The translations under genes were made by a program, and so were the position numbers. From assembly GCF_000426185.1 (NCBI RefSeq), contig NZ_AUEW01000009.1:141910-205909 (forward strand): DNA of 64,000 nt, written 5' to 3'. This document shows positions 34,600-43,600 of the stretch, piece after piece (positions within the stretch are counted from its first letter, which is position 1; every line of letters begins with the position of its first letter). The DNA comes from Cellulomonas sp. URHD0024. Its GTDB lineage: Bacteria; Actinomycetota; Actinomycetes; Actinomycetales; Cellulomonadaceae. The notes under the pieces are model-generated. The model was not told the origin of the DNA, did not search any database, and worked only from the letters and a program-made list of their open reading frames with translations.

Positions 34600-35712
34600 A
34601 TGAGTTCACGCACTTCGCCTTCCCGCCGCCGGTCCGCCAGGAGCTTGGTCGCTCTCGGTGCTGTGGCGATCCTACTTGCCGCTTGCTCGTCGACCGCGAG
34701 CCAGGACGCCGAGGCAAGCGCTTCGGCAGCCGTCAAGGACAGGCGCGTTGCGGTGTCTTTGATCGTCAAGACGACGAGCAACCCGTTCTTCATCGCGATG
34801 CAGAAGGGCGCCGAAGCTGCCGCCCAGGAGAACGACGTCGATCTGACTTTCGCTGCCGGGCGTGAGGACGGGGACGAGACCGTCCAGATCCAGGCCATCG
34901 AGGACGCGATCTCGCGGGGCCAGAACGGCATCCTCATCACCCCGAACGGCCCCGGGGTGCTCGAAGCGCTCGATCGTGCACGGGAGGCCGGACTGTATGT
35001 CATCGCCCTGGACACGGCGCCGGATCCCGCCGACGCGGTGGACATCACCTTCGCGACCGACAACTTCGATGCCGGCAAGCGGATCGGGGCCTGGACCGCC
35101 TCCCAGCTCGGCGGCAAGAAGGCCGTCATCGCGATGCTGAACCTGTTCGACGACAAGGTCGTCTCGGTCGACTACAACCGCGGCCAGGGGTTCCTCACCG
35201 GCATGGGCATCGACACCGCAGACCCGAAGATCAACGGCGACGAGGCCGAGTCCGGCACCTACTCCGGCGGCGAGTACACCATCGTGTGCAACGAAGCCGC
35301 CCAGGGCGCCGAAGACGGCGGCACCACCGCCATGGAGACGTGCCTGTCCAAGAACCCCGACATCAACGTCGTCTACACCCTCAACGAGCCCACCGCCTAC
35401 GGCGCCTTCCAGGCACTGACCGCCGCCGGCAAGACCTCGGACGACGTCCTGATGACCTCCGTCGACGGCGGCTGCGCCGGCGTCGGCTACGTCAAGGACG
35501 GCATCATCGACGCCACCTCGCAGCAGTACCCCGTCCGCATGGCTCAAGAGGGAGTCGCAGCCATCGCCACGCTCAACCGCTTCGGGGCGGCCCCGAAGTT
35601 GAGCCCGGGGCTCGACTTCTTCGACACCGGCGACGAGCTGGTGACCGACACCCCTGCCGCCGGCATCGAGAGCATCGACACCACCGAGGCCTCCAAGATC
35701 TGCTGGGGCTGA
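34600..35712 (+). CDS. frcB: Fructose-type ABC transporter substrate-binding lipoprotein, copy 1
   Basis: A 370-residue RbsB/FrcB-type periplasmic-binding-like lipoprotein, AAAGGAG upstream. Lipobox LLAAC, Cys near residue 29. The core LIVKTTSNPFFIAMQKGAEAAA, GILITPNGP and VIALDTAP is typical of pentose/fructose binders (CUT2). Copy 2 at 35980 has the same length and long nearly identical blocks. The permease and ATPase follow copy 2. Fructose is inferred from the adjacent fructokinase, the single-domain ATPase as in FrcA, and the fructanases of the same regulon. Confidence 0.83.
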   Translation: MSSRTSPSRRRSARSLVALGAVAILLAACSSTASQDAEASASAAVKDRRVAVSLIVKTTSNPFFIAMQKGAEAAAQENDVDLTFAAGREDGDETVQIQAIEDAISRGQNGILITPNGPGVLEALDRAREAGLYVIALDTAPDPADAVDITFATDNFDAGKRIGAWTASQLGGKKAVIAMLNLFDDKVVSVDYNRGQGFLTGMGIDTADPKINGDEAESGTYSGGEYTIVCNEAAQGAEDGGTTAMETCLSKNPDINVVYTLNEPTAYGAFQALTAAGKTSDDVLMTSVDGGCAGVGYVKDGIIDATSQQYPVRMAQEGVAAIATLNRFGAAPKLSPGLDFFDTGDELVTDTPAAGIESIDTTEASKICWG

Positions 35713-35721
35713 CCCTGTCGA

Positions 35722-35757
35722 GGCCCGGCGGCACCGAGAACTCGGCACCGCCGGGCC
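35722..35757 (+). terminator. Hairpin after binding-protein copy 1
   Basis: GGCCCGGCGG pairs with CCGCCGGGCC, with an inner CCGAG/CTCGG stem and one CA/CA internal loop. It should end or reduce transcription between the two binding-protein genes. Confidence 0.75.
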
Positions 35758-35852
35758 CCGCGGCCTGACGACCGGGCGGTCCACGGTCCCAAGACTCGGT
35801 CCGTCGCTCGCAGCTGTGGATGCACGTCGACCGGACACAGGGCGAGATCACG

Positions 35853-35864
35853 GACAACGTTGTC
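35853..35864. promoter_or_regulatory. GACAACGTTGTC operator, distal, second binding-protein gene
   Basis: Perfect palindrome 78 bases upstream of the copy at 35931, the same spacing as the 34474/34553 pair. Confidence 0.85.
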
Positions 35865-35894
35865 AAACCGTGACCTTGCAGTGATGCGTATGGC

Positions 35895-35924
35895 TTGACC
35901 CCACAACCATCCGCCGGGTACAAA
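35895..35924 (+). promoter_or_regulatory. Promoter of second binding-protein gene
   Basis: TTGACC at 35895-35900, an 18-base spacer, TACAAA at 35919-35924, and the operator six bases later. The layout copies that at 34516-34564. Confidence 0.7.
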
Positions 35925-35930
35925 TTCCCC

Positions 35931-35942
35931 GACAACGTTGTC
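35931..35942. promoter_or_regulatory. GACAACGTTGTC operator, proximal, second binding-protein gene
   Basis: Perfect palindrome over the expected transcription start of the frcBCA-type operon. Confidence 0.85.
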
Positions 35943-35979
35943 AGCGGCTGATCTGCCGCTCATACGAGGAGCCCCCGCC

Positions 35980-37092
35980 ATGAATGCACGTACTCTGCCT
36001 CCGCGCCGCCGCGCCGTCTCGAGCCTCCTGGCTCTCGGTGCCACCGCGGCGCTTCTCCTGTCAGCCTGTTCCTCGAACGACACTGCGGAGCCCGCTTCGT
36101 CCTCGACCGCCGCGTCGGGCGACGCGGTCCAGGTCTCGCTGATCGTCAAGACGACGAGCAACCCGTTCTTCATCGCGATGCAGAAGGGCGCCGAAGCTGC
36201 CGCCCAGGAGAACGACGTCAAGCTGACCTTCGCTGCCGGGCGTGAGGACGGCGACGAGGACACCCAGATCCAGGCCATCGAGAACGCGATCTCGCAGGGT
36301 CAGGACGGGATCCTCATCACGCCGAACGGTCCCGCAGTCGTCGACGCGATCGGCAAGGCCCGCGATGCTGGGCTGTTCGTCATCGCCCTGGACACGGCGC
36401 CGGATCCCGCCGACGCGGTGGACATCACCTTCGCGACCGACAACTTCGATGCCGGCAAGCGCATCGGGGCCTGGACCGCCTCGCAGCTCGGGGGCAAGAA
36501 GGCCGTCATCGCGATGCTGAACCTGTTCGACGACAAGGTCGTCTCGGTCGACTACAACCGCGGCAACGGCTTCCTCACCGGCATGGGCATCGACCCCGCC
36601 GACCCCAAGGTCAACGGCGACGAGGCCGAGTCGGGCACCTACTCCGGCGGCGACTACACCGTGGTCTGCAACGAAGCCGCCCAGGGCGCCGAGGACGGCG
36701 GCACGACCGCCATGGAGACGTGCCTGTCCAAGAACCCGGACATCAACGTCGTCTACACCCTCAACGAGCCCACCGCCTACGGCGCCTTCCAGGCGCTGAC
36801 CGCGGCCGGCAAGACCGCAGACGACGTCCTGATGACCTCCATCGACGGCGGCTGCGCCGGCGTCGGCTACGTCAAGCAGGGGATCATCGACGCGACCTCG
36901 CAGCAGTACCCCGTCAAGATGGCGCAGGAGGGTGTCGCCGCCATCGCCAAGCTCGCCCGCGGCGGGGAGGCCCCCAAGACCAGCGACGGTCTGGACTTCT
37001 ACAACACCGGTGTCGCGCTCGTGACCGACAAGCCCGCCGACGGCATCGACAGCATCGACACCACCGAGGCCTCCAAGATCTGCTGGGGCTGA
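35980..37092 (+). CDS. frcB: Fructose-type ABC transporter substrate-binding lipoprotein, copy 2
   Basis: A 370-residue lipoprotein with GAGGAG before the ATG and lipobox LLSAC. It is a tandem duplicate of 34600-35712: the N-terminal signal region differs, whereas the ligand-binding core is nearly identical, also at DNA level in long blocks. The C-terminal 45 residues differ more (KLARGGEAPKTSDGLDF versus TLNRFGAAPKLSPGLDF), and both end in TTEASKICWG. It is the copy nearest the permease and ATPase. Confidence 0.85.
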   Translation: MNARTLPPRRRAVSSLLALGATAALLLSACSSNDTAEPASSSTAASGDAVQVSLIVKTTSNPFFIAMQKGAEAAAQENDVKLTFAAGREDGDEDTQIQAIENAISQGQDGILITPNGPAVVDAIGKARDAGLFVIALDTAPDPADAVDITFATDNFDAGKRIGAWTASQLGGKKAVIAMLNLFDDKVVSVDYNRGNGFLTGMGIDPADPKVNGDEAESGTYSGGDYTVVCNEAAQGAEDGGTTAMETCLSKNPDINVVYTLNEPTAYGAFQALTAAGKTADDVLMTSIDGGCAGVGYVKQGIIDATSQQYPVKMAQEGVAAIAKLARGGEAPKTSDGLDFYNTGVALVTDKPADGIDSIDTTEASKICWG

Positions 37093-37120
37093 CCCAGTCC
37101 AGGCCCGACGGCGCCGGAGA

Positions 37121-37185
37121 ACATCGGCACCACTGAGGCCCTGGACCCCCGCTGGGGCTGACCCAGCCGAAGCCCGACGGCGCCG
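37121..37185 (+). repeat. Relic of a binding-protein gene 3' end plus trailer
   Basis: This segment aligns without gaps to 37051-37115, which holds the last codons of copy 2, its stop and the start of its trailer (both share GCTGGGGCTGACCCAG and CCCGACGGCGCCG). About three quarters of 65 bases match by eye. It looks like a leftover of a further duplication or an unequal crossover. Confidence 0.65.
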
Positions 37186-37206
37186 TGGAAACCGGCGCCG
37201 TCGGGC
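37172..37206 (+). terminator. Strong hairpin between binding protein and permease
   Basis: GCCCGACGGCGCC pairs perfectly with GGCGCCGTCGGGC (13 bp) around GTGGAAACC. It probably attenuates transcription so that the binding protein exceeds the permease. Confidence 0.8.
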
Positions 37207-37277
37207 CGCTCGACCTCCCACCCCCAGGCCACTCGCCGTGCCCCGCCCGGCGATCGTCCTCAAGGAAAAGCGACGTG

Positions 37278-38333
37278 ATGAGCTACCGAACTGCACCGGC
37301 TGCCGAGCCGGCTCCACCTGGCACCCCTTCCAGGACGACCGAGGACCTCCTCAGGAACACGACGACGGGCGAGAGGATCCAATCGGTCCTGCACCGGTAC
37401 CCGGCTCTGAGCCCTGCGGTGGTTCTGGTTGTCGCGGTTGTCGTCTTCGGGTTTCTCAACGACCGCTTCTGGCGGCCTGAGAACCTCTCGCTGATCACAC
37501 AGCAGGTCGCGGTGGTCGGTGCGCTCGCCATCGGGCAGACGCTCATCATCCTGACCGCCGGGATCGACCTGTCTGTCGGCGCGATCATGGTGCTGAGCTC
37601 GATGGTCATGGCGCAGACCGCCACGAACAACGGCGTCCCGGCCGTCCTCGCGCTCTTGCTCGCCTTGTTCGTCGGGCTGGCCTGCGGCGCACTCAACGGC
37701 TTCTTGGTCACGAGATTCAAGCTGCCGCCGTTCATCGTCACGCTCGGCACTCTGAACATCTTCATCGCCTTGACGCTCCTCTACTCCCACGGAGCCACCG
37801 TGCGCGGTGGCGAGCTCCCGGGTCTCCTGACCTGGACCGGTTCCTCATTCACGGTCGCCGGCGTACGCGTCACCGCCGGGGTCGTGCTCATGCTGCTGAT
37901 GTATCTCGTCGCGGCGTATGCGCTGGGTCAGACCGCCTGGGGGCGGCACGTCTACGCCGTCGGTGACGACAAGGAAGCGGCCGGTCTGGCGGGCATCAAG
38001 GTGGGCCGGGTCCTCTTCAGCGTCTACCTCGCGGCCGGTGCGACCTTCGCCCTTGCCGGTTGGATCCTCGTGGGACGCATCAACGCTGCGAGCCCGAACG
38101 CCGGCGCAGACGCCAACCTCGACTCGATCACTGCCGTGGTCATCGGCGGTGTGAGTCTCTTCGGCGGCCGTGGCGTGATCTGGGGCAGCCTGCTCGGCGC
38201 GCTGATCGTGGGCGTCTTCCGCAACGGTCTCTCGCTCGCCGGTGTGGACCAGCTCTACCAGACGCTGACAGTCGGCATCCTCATCATCGTCGCGGTGTCT
38301 GTGGACCAGTGGATTCGAAGGGGACGTGCCTGA
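37278..38333 (+). CDS. frcC: Fructose-type ABC transporter permease (RbsC/FrcC family)
   Basis: A 351-residue CUT2 permease with about nine hydrophobic segments. Family motifs include LIILTAGIDLSVGAIMVLSSM, FKLPPFIVTLGTL, AVGDDKEAAGLAGIKV and VVIGGVSLFGGRGVIWGSLLGA. AAGGA precedes a GTG at 37275 and an ATG at 37278; either may start translation. The stop overlaps the ATPase start (TGATG at 38331-38335). Confidence 0.9.
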   Translation: MSYRTAPAAEPAPPGTPSRTTEDLLRNTTTGERIQSVLHRYPALSPAVVLVVAVVVFGFLNDRFWRPENLSLITQQVAVVGALAIGQTLIILTAGIDLSVGAIMVLSSMVMAQTATNNGVPAVLALLLALFVGLACGALNGFLVTRFKLPPFIVTLGTLNIFIALTLLYSHGATVRGGELPGLLTWTGSSFTVAGVRVTAGVVLMLLMYLVAAYALGQTAWGRHVYAVGDDKEAAGLAGIKVGRVLFSVYLAAGATFALAGWILVGRINAASPNAGADANLDSITAVVIGGVSLFGGRGVIWGSLLGALIVGVFRNGLSLAGVDQLYQTLTVGILIIVAVSVDQWIRRGRA

Positions 38334-39100
38334 TGGAGACCCGAACGCCTGTGCTGCAGGCCACGAACCTCGTCAAGACCTTCGGGCGCGTGGTCGCCCT
38401 CGATGGCGTGGACCTCGAGCTCTACCCGGGTGAGGTCCTGGCCATCATCGGCGACAACGGTGCAGGCAAGTCCTCGCTCATCAAGTGCCTCTCCGGGGCC
38501 TACACGCCCGATGCAGGCCAGCTCCTCCTGGACGGGCAGCCCGTGCGCTTCCACGGTGCCCAGGAGGCTCGCGCCGCGGGCATCGAGACGGTCTACCAGA
38601 CCCTCGCCGTGTCACCGGCGCTCGACATCGCGAGCAACCTCTACCTCGGCCGAGAGGAGCGCAGGCCCGGAGTCCTCGGGTCGGTGTTCCGGATGCTCGA
38701 CACCAAGGGCATGCGGCAGCGCTCCGAGGAGCAGGTGAAGCGACTGGGGATCACGACGCTCCAGGACACGACCCAAGCGGTCGAGACGCTCTCCGGTGGG
38801 CAACGCCAGGCGGTCGCCGTGGCGCGCGCCGCCGCGTTCGGATCGAAGGTCATCATCCTCGACGAACCGACCGCGGCCCTCGGCGTCAGGGAGGGCAACC
38901 AGGTCCTTCAGATGATTCGCGACCTTCGGAACCGCGGGCTGCCCGTGATCCTCATCAGCCACAACATGCAGCACGTCTTCGAGGTCGCTGACCGCGTGCA
39001 CATCCAGCGGCTGGGCCGTCGCGCGGCCGTCGTCACGCCGGAGACGCACTCGGCGGAGGATGCCGTCGCCATCATGACGGGCGCCAAGCAGGCGGCCTGA
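38333..39100 (+). CDS. frcA: Fructose-type ABC transporter ATPase, single domain
   Basis: A 255-residue ATPase with Walker A GDNGAGKSS, signature LSGGQRQ, Walker B IILDEPTAALG and LISHN. Most CUT2 ATPases (RbsA, XylG) have two nucleotide-binding domains and about 500 residues; this has one, like FrcA of rhizobia. It is translationally coupled to the permease and is followed by the fructokinase. Confidence 0.88.
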   Translation: METRTPVLQATNLVKTFGRVVALDGVDLELYPGEVLAIIGDNGAGKSSLIKCLSGAYTPDAGQLLLDGQPVRFHGAQEARAAGIETVYQTLAVSPALDIASNLYLGREERRPGVLGSVFRMLDTKGMRQRSEEQVKRLGITTLQDTTQAVETLSGGQRQAVAVARAAAFGSKVIILDEPTAALGVREGNQVLQMIRDLRNRGLPVILISHNMQHVFEVADRVHIQRLGRRAAVVTPETHSAEDAVAIMTGAKQAA

Positions 39101-39156
39101 CGCGTGCCGACCGGCCACCGACCTCATCTCGCAACGACGCCTTGGAGACTTCCGTG

Positions 39157-40077
39157 ATGCACGACCCCACCTACCTGGTGGTTGGCGAGTCCGTCGCCGA
39201 CCTCGTCCGAGCCGCGGACGGCAGGTCGACGATCCACCCCGGTGGAAGTCCGATGAACGTGGCGTTCGGTCTGGGACGGCTGGGTCGCGCGACGACGCTC
39301 GTCACACAGCTCGGCGACGACGACAACGGTCGGACCATTCGTTCCCACCTCCTGCGCGCGGGGGTCAGCGTCATCGACACTGGCCCCCGCAACCAGGCGA
39401 CGCCGACCGCCACAGCGTTCCTCGACGCCTACGGAGCGGCGCGCTACTCCTTCGACATCACGTGGAATCTCACCGGCCCGGCGTCGCCGCCCACCGCGAC
39501 CCATGTGCACACCGGCTCCATCGCCGCGTACCTGTCCCCCGGCAGCGACGTCGTGGAGGCCATGGTGGCGCAGCTGGTCGGGACGGCGACGGTGAGCTTC
39601 GACCCCAACATTCGTCCGGCCCTGATCACGGACCGTGACGACGCCGTGCGACGAACCGCTCGACTGCTCGCGCTGACGGATGTCGTCAAGGCGAGCGACG
39701 ACGACCTGACCTGGCTCTACCCCGGCGAAGCTCCGGCGAGCGTCGCTCGACGATGGGTCGAGGCTGGACCGACGCTGGTCGTGGTCACGCGCGGAGCGGC
39801 GGGCGCAATCGCCGCAACCGCGGACGGGGTGTTCCACATCCCGCCGGTCCGGGCCGACGTCGTCGACACGGTCGGTGCCGGGGACTCGTTCATGGCAGCC
39901 GTGCTCGACGGGCTCGGCGGCGAGGGCCTGCTCGGCGCAGGGGCGCGAAGCCGGCTCCGGAACAGCCGAGTCGACCAGCTTCGCCCCATCCTCGAGCGGG
40001 CGGCGGCGGCGGCAGCCATCACGGTGTCGCGGGCCGGCGCCGAACCGCCGACAGTCGCGGAGCTTGCCGCCGTCTAG
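39157..40077 (+). CDS. Fructokinase-like PfkB kinase
   Basis: A 306-residue PfkB kinase. GGAG precedes the ATG. The N-terminal substrate motif HPGGSPMNVAFGLGRLG and the C-terminal catalytic DTVGAGDSF (D243 as base) are intact. As the last gene of the frc-type operon it would phosphorylate imported fructose, probably to fructose-6-phosphate. A GTG codon immediately before the ATG is an alternative start. Confidence 0.9.
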   Translation: MHDPTYLVVGESVADLVRAADGRSTIHPGGSPMNVAFGLGRLGRATTLVTQLGDDDNGRTIRSHLLRAGVSVIDTGPRNQATPTATAFLDAYGAARYSFDITWNLTGPASPPTATHVHTGSIAAYLSPGSDVVEAMVAQLVGTATVSFDPNIRPALITDRDDAVRRTARLLALTDVVKASDDDLTWLYPGEAPASVARRWVEAGPTLVVVTRGAAGAIAATADGVFHIPPVRADVVDTVGAGDSFMAAVLDGLGGEGLLGAGARSRLRNSRVDQLRPILERAAAAAAITVSRAGAEPPTVAELAAV

Positions 40078-40560
40078 ATGAGGGCATCGCGCTGACCTCG
40101 GCGGGTCTCCCAGCCCGAACCCGGTCGACGGTGGAAGAGCTGTGGACCTGTTGCGACGAACTCGCCGCCTCGGGCGTGACGGTTGATCTCGTTCCACTGG
40201 GGCGACGCCTGGATCGGCGTGCCCATCGAGACTGTCGGCCACGTCGCCTCCCGGTGCCGTCGGGGGAGCATCACGATGCTTCGGGAAGACGCGCATACCC
40301 AGAACCGCGCCGTCGGCGACATCGCGCATCTGCCCTGCTGACTCGCAATTCAGGGCCGAGCAGGATCCCTGATCGTGGGAGCGTCGAGCCACGGGCCCGG
40401 CCTCGGCCCGCGACCGGTGCGAGCGCGCCGACCTGCCCGTCCACGTCCGCCCATCTGGCAGTGCCGCATCCCGGTCGGGGGACACGTCGGCCTGGGGCTC
40501 GCCCGAGCCTGCGCCGGCGGCACGGGTGGTCCACTCGATGTCCGGCCACGCCCGCGTGCG
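40078..40560. other. Intergenic region, no supported gene
   Basis: About 480 bases after the fructokinase. Several frames are open on both strands, as is common at this GC content, but none has a ribosome site, a family motif or a normal composition. It may be decayed coding sequence; nothing could be identified. Confidence 0.4.
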
Positions 40561-40597
40561 GAGGCGCCCGCCCCGAAAGAGTCGGGACGGGCGCCTC
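40561..40597. terminator. Bidirectional hairpin after giant GH32 gene
   Basis: GAGGCGCCCG pairs with CGGGCGCCTC, with an inner CCCGA/TCGGG stem and one mismatch. It lies 42 bases after the stop of the minus-strand GH32 gene, between convergent units. Confidence 0.75.
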
Positions 40598-40639
40598 ACC
40601 GTGCAGCTTGCTTGGTGGGGTGCACCCACACGCGAGCCG

Positions 40640-43600
40640 CTAGCTGAAGGCGGGCTTCATCTTCCACACCTGCAGTGATGTGACCGTCGCGGCACCGTCC
40701 GCGTGGATGGCGAGCCCGTCGGAGTCCGACCGCGAGGGGTACATGCGGGTAGTCAGGCTCTTGGCACCGTTCACGAATGCGTCGAGCTGACTCTTGTCGA
40801 CGAAGGCCTCGATCGTGATCGGCTTGCCGTTCGCCGCCAGGGGGCCTCCCTGGATGCCCATGTCCTCGCGGCTCGAGACGTTCCCCGACCGAGTGCGGTC
40901 GACCTCGATGCGCCCGACCCCGCCCGTCAGGTAGGAGATGCGAGTGCGCTCCTCATCCCCCGGACTCTTGCGGACGTCGAGGCCGAACTTCCCGGCACCG
41001 GAGCTGGTCAGCGTCACCTTGACGTGCAGCATGTCCCCGTGGACCCCGGCGAGGGCGGTGTTCGCCGCGGCCACGGTGGTCGGGGCCGTGATGTTCACCA
41101 GCGGCGCGGCCGTCTCGTGAAGCACCGACATCTCCGGCAGCGGTGCCACACCCAGGTCGCCGTCCGGCTGGAGGCTCAGCACGACGGGCAGGCCCGCGTT
41201 GTGCGCCCAGCCCGAGCTCTTGTGCGCCTCCTCGGTCCGCTGGTCCTGCGTGATGCTGAACAGGACCGTGCGGCCCTTCTCGTCGACCAACCCGCTCGGG
41301 CCGGTCCAGTGCTGGCCGTAGTCGAACTCACGCGGCACGGTCGTGTCCGGCGTGAAGGTGCGGCCGGCTGCATCCCAGGTTCCGATCCAGTAGAAGACGT
41401 GCTTGACGTTCTCCCCTCCGCTGTCCGAGCCGGGCCGCCACATGGGGTTGATGATGAGCGCGTGCTTCTGCTTGCCCGCGGCGTCGGTCCCCACCGGCAG
41501 GAACACCGGCAGCTCCCACACGTCGCCGGTCTTCGGGTACGCGGCCTTGTCTCCGACGAGGAGAGGCCCGGAGTAGGTCCAGTCCTTCGCGTTCGGGGAC
41601 GTGTAGAGCAGGGCGGTTCCACCCACGGAGGCCCCGCCATCGGTGGCGACCCCGGACGCGACGAGCTGGAACCAGGTGCTGCCCTCCCGCCACACGAACG
41701 GGTCGCGGAACTCGCCCGGCTGCACCTTGCGGCCGGCACCGACATTGAGGTCCGGCCTCCAGGACGTGACCACCTGCGGGTCCATCACCCAGTCCTTGAG
41801 GTTCGGGTCCGTCGGGTCCTTCGGTCGGGCCACGCCGGTCCGCTGGTTCGGGATGCCCTGTGACTGCAAGCTGTCGTCACCCGCGGTGATGAACAGCAGC
41901 GGCATACCGTCCACGTCCTTGAACGCACTGCCGGACCAGACGCCGTCGGGAGCGACGGAGTTCGCGGTGGGCGTGAGCGCCACCGGCTGGTCCTGCCAGC
42001 GCACGAAGTCGGGCGACGTCCAGTGTCCCCAGCTCATGTTGTGCCAGTAGGGACCGTGCTGGTTGTGCTGGTAGAAGAGGTGGTACTGGCCGTTGGCGAA
42101 GACCGGCGCGTGCGGCTCGTTCATCCAGTGCTCGGGAGCCGTGGCGTGGAACAGCGGACGGTACTTGTCGCCGTCGTACCGGGAACGGTTCGCGGTGAGG
42201 TCCGGCAGAGGAACCGTCCCGCCCAGCGCAGCGACTGCTGCCTGGTGCTCGGAGCTGGCGTCCGCGGCCGACAGGGCCACGCTGCGGATCGTCACCTCGT
42301 CCATGAGACCCGAGAACATGTCCAGCGCGAAGAGGCCGTTCACGGTCGCCGGCTGGTTGTGCTTGCCCAGCTGGAGCGGCCCCGTCCAGGGCGTGATGTT
42401 GGAGCCACGCGGCAGGTTGTCGGCCTGCCCGACGAGGACGCCGTTGCGGTAGATCCGGAGCTGCCCGGCTGCGGGGTCGAAGACCCCAGCGATGTGCTGC
42501 CAACGCATGCGCTCGAGCGCACCCTGATCACTCGAGGTCGCCGAGTACCAGGCGCCGTTGACTCCGACCTGGAACGACCACTTGCCGTGTCGGCCCACGC
42601 CGAGGAAGAACCCCTGGCGGGCTCCTTCGTCGTGCTTGTCCACGATCGCACTGAGCTTGCCCTCGTCGCCCCACTCGAAGGCGCGAGGGGCGACCCACGC
42701 CTCCACCGTGAGCGCACCCTTCGGGGTGGCAAAGGCACTGTCGGGCTTGGTGACCCAGGTCGAGTACCCGTCGAACTCCAAGGACCTGGCGAGACGCTCG
42801 TGCGACGCCGGTGCGCTCTGCCACAGCGGAGGGCTGGAAGGCTTGAACTCGGTCGGGTTGTTGAAGATGTAGTCGACACGGTCGTTGCTGCCCGAGACGC
42901 TGTCCCGGGCCGTCGTACCGGACGTCTCGTTGAACGACCACTTCGCGATGGCAGCCTCGTTGACCGGGGGCGTCGTCGGGGGCGTCGTCGGTGGCGTCGT
43001 CGTGTCGGAGGGCGTCGTCACGTCGTCGAGGTTGATGTGGCCCCAGCCACCGGTCTTCTTGTCCACGACCTGGATGACGAGGGACTTGCCCACGAGGTCA
43101 GGTGCATCCCAGGTGACCCGCCGGTACTCCTCCGAGTCGGCACCAGTCGCCATGCGCAGCGGTGCCCCGCCTTCGGCGGGAAGCAGCGCCACGAAGAGGT
43201 CCGTAGCGGAGTTCCCTCCGCCGACCAAGAACGAGATCTTGCCGTTGCCCCCCAACGTGAACGCTGAGGACGTGAGTGTTCCGGTTCCTGCGTCGCCCTT
43301 GCCCTTGAAGCCCCAGAGGTGGAATGCGCCGGCCTGGCCGAAGCAGCAGCCCCAGCCCCAGCTGGTCTCCGAGGTCACCCCGCCCTGGAAGGCGTCACCG
43401 GTGGCGGTCCACCCTTGCAGGGTGCCCGTCTCGAAGCTGGGGTTCACAATCGTGGCAGGGCCCCCCGTTCCGCCTCCGCCCCCGCCGTCGTCCGGAGTGC
43501 CCTCGACGACGACGGCATCGAGGTTGATGTGACCGAAGCCTGCCGTCGACTTGTCCACGGCTTGGATCGCGAGGCGCTTGCCGAGGAACGGCTTGGTGTC

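Noticed and set aside
39124..40629. A long open frame on the minus strand opposite the fructokinase
   Set aside because: The plus strand holds a complete PfkB kinase with all motifs, and the minus frame has Arg/Asp-rich composition and no ribosome site. It is a shadow of codon bias.
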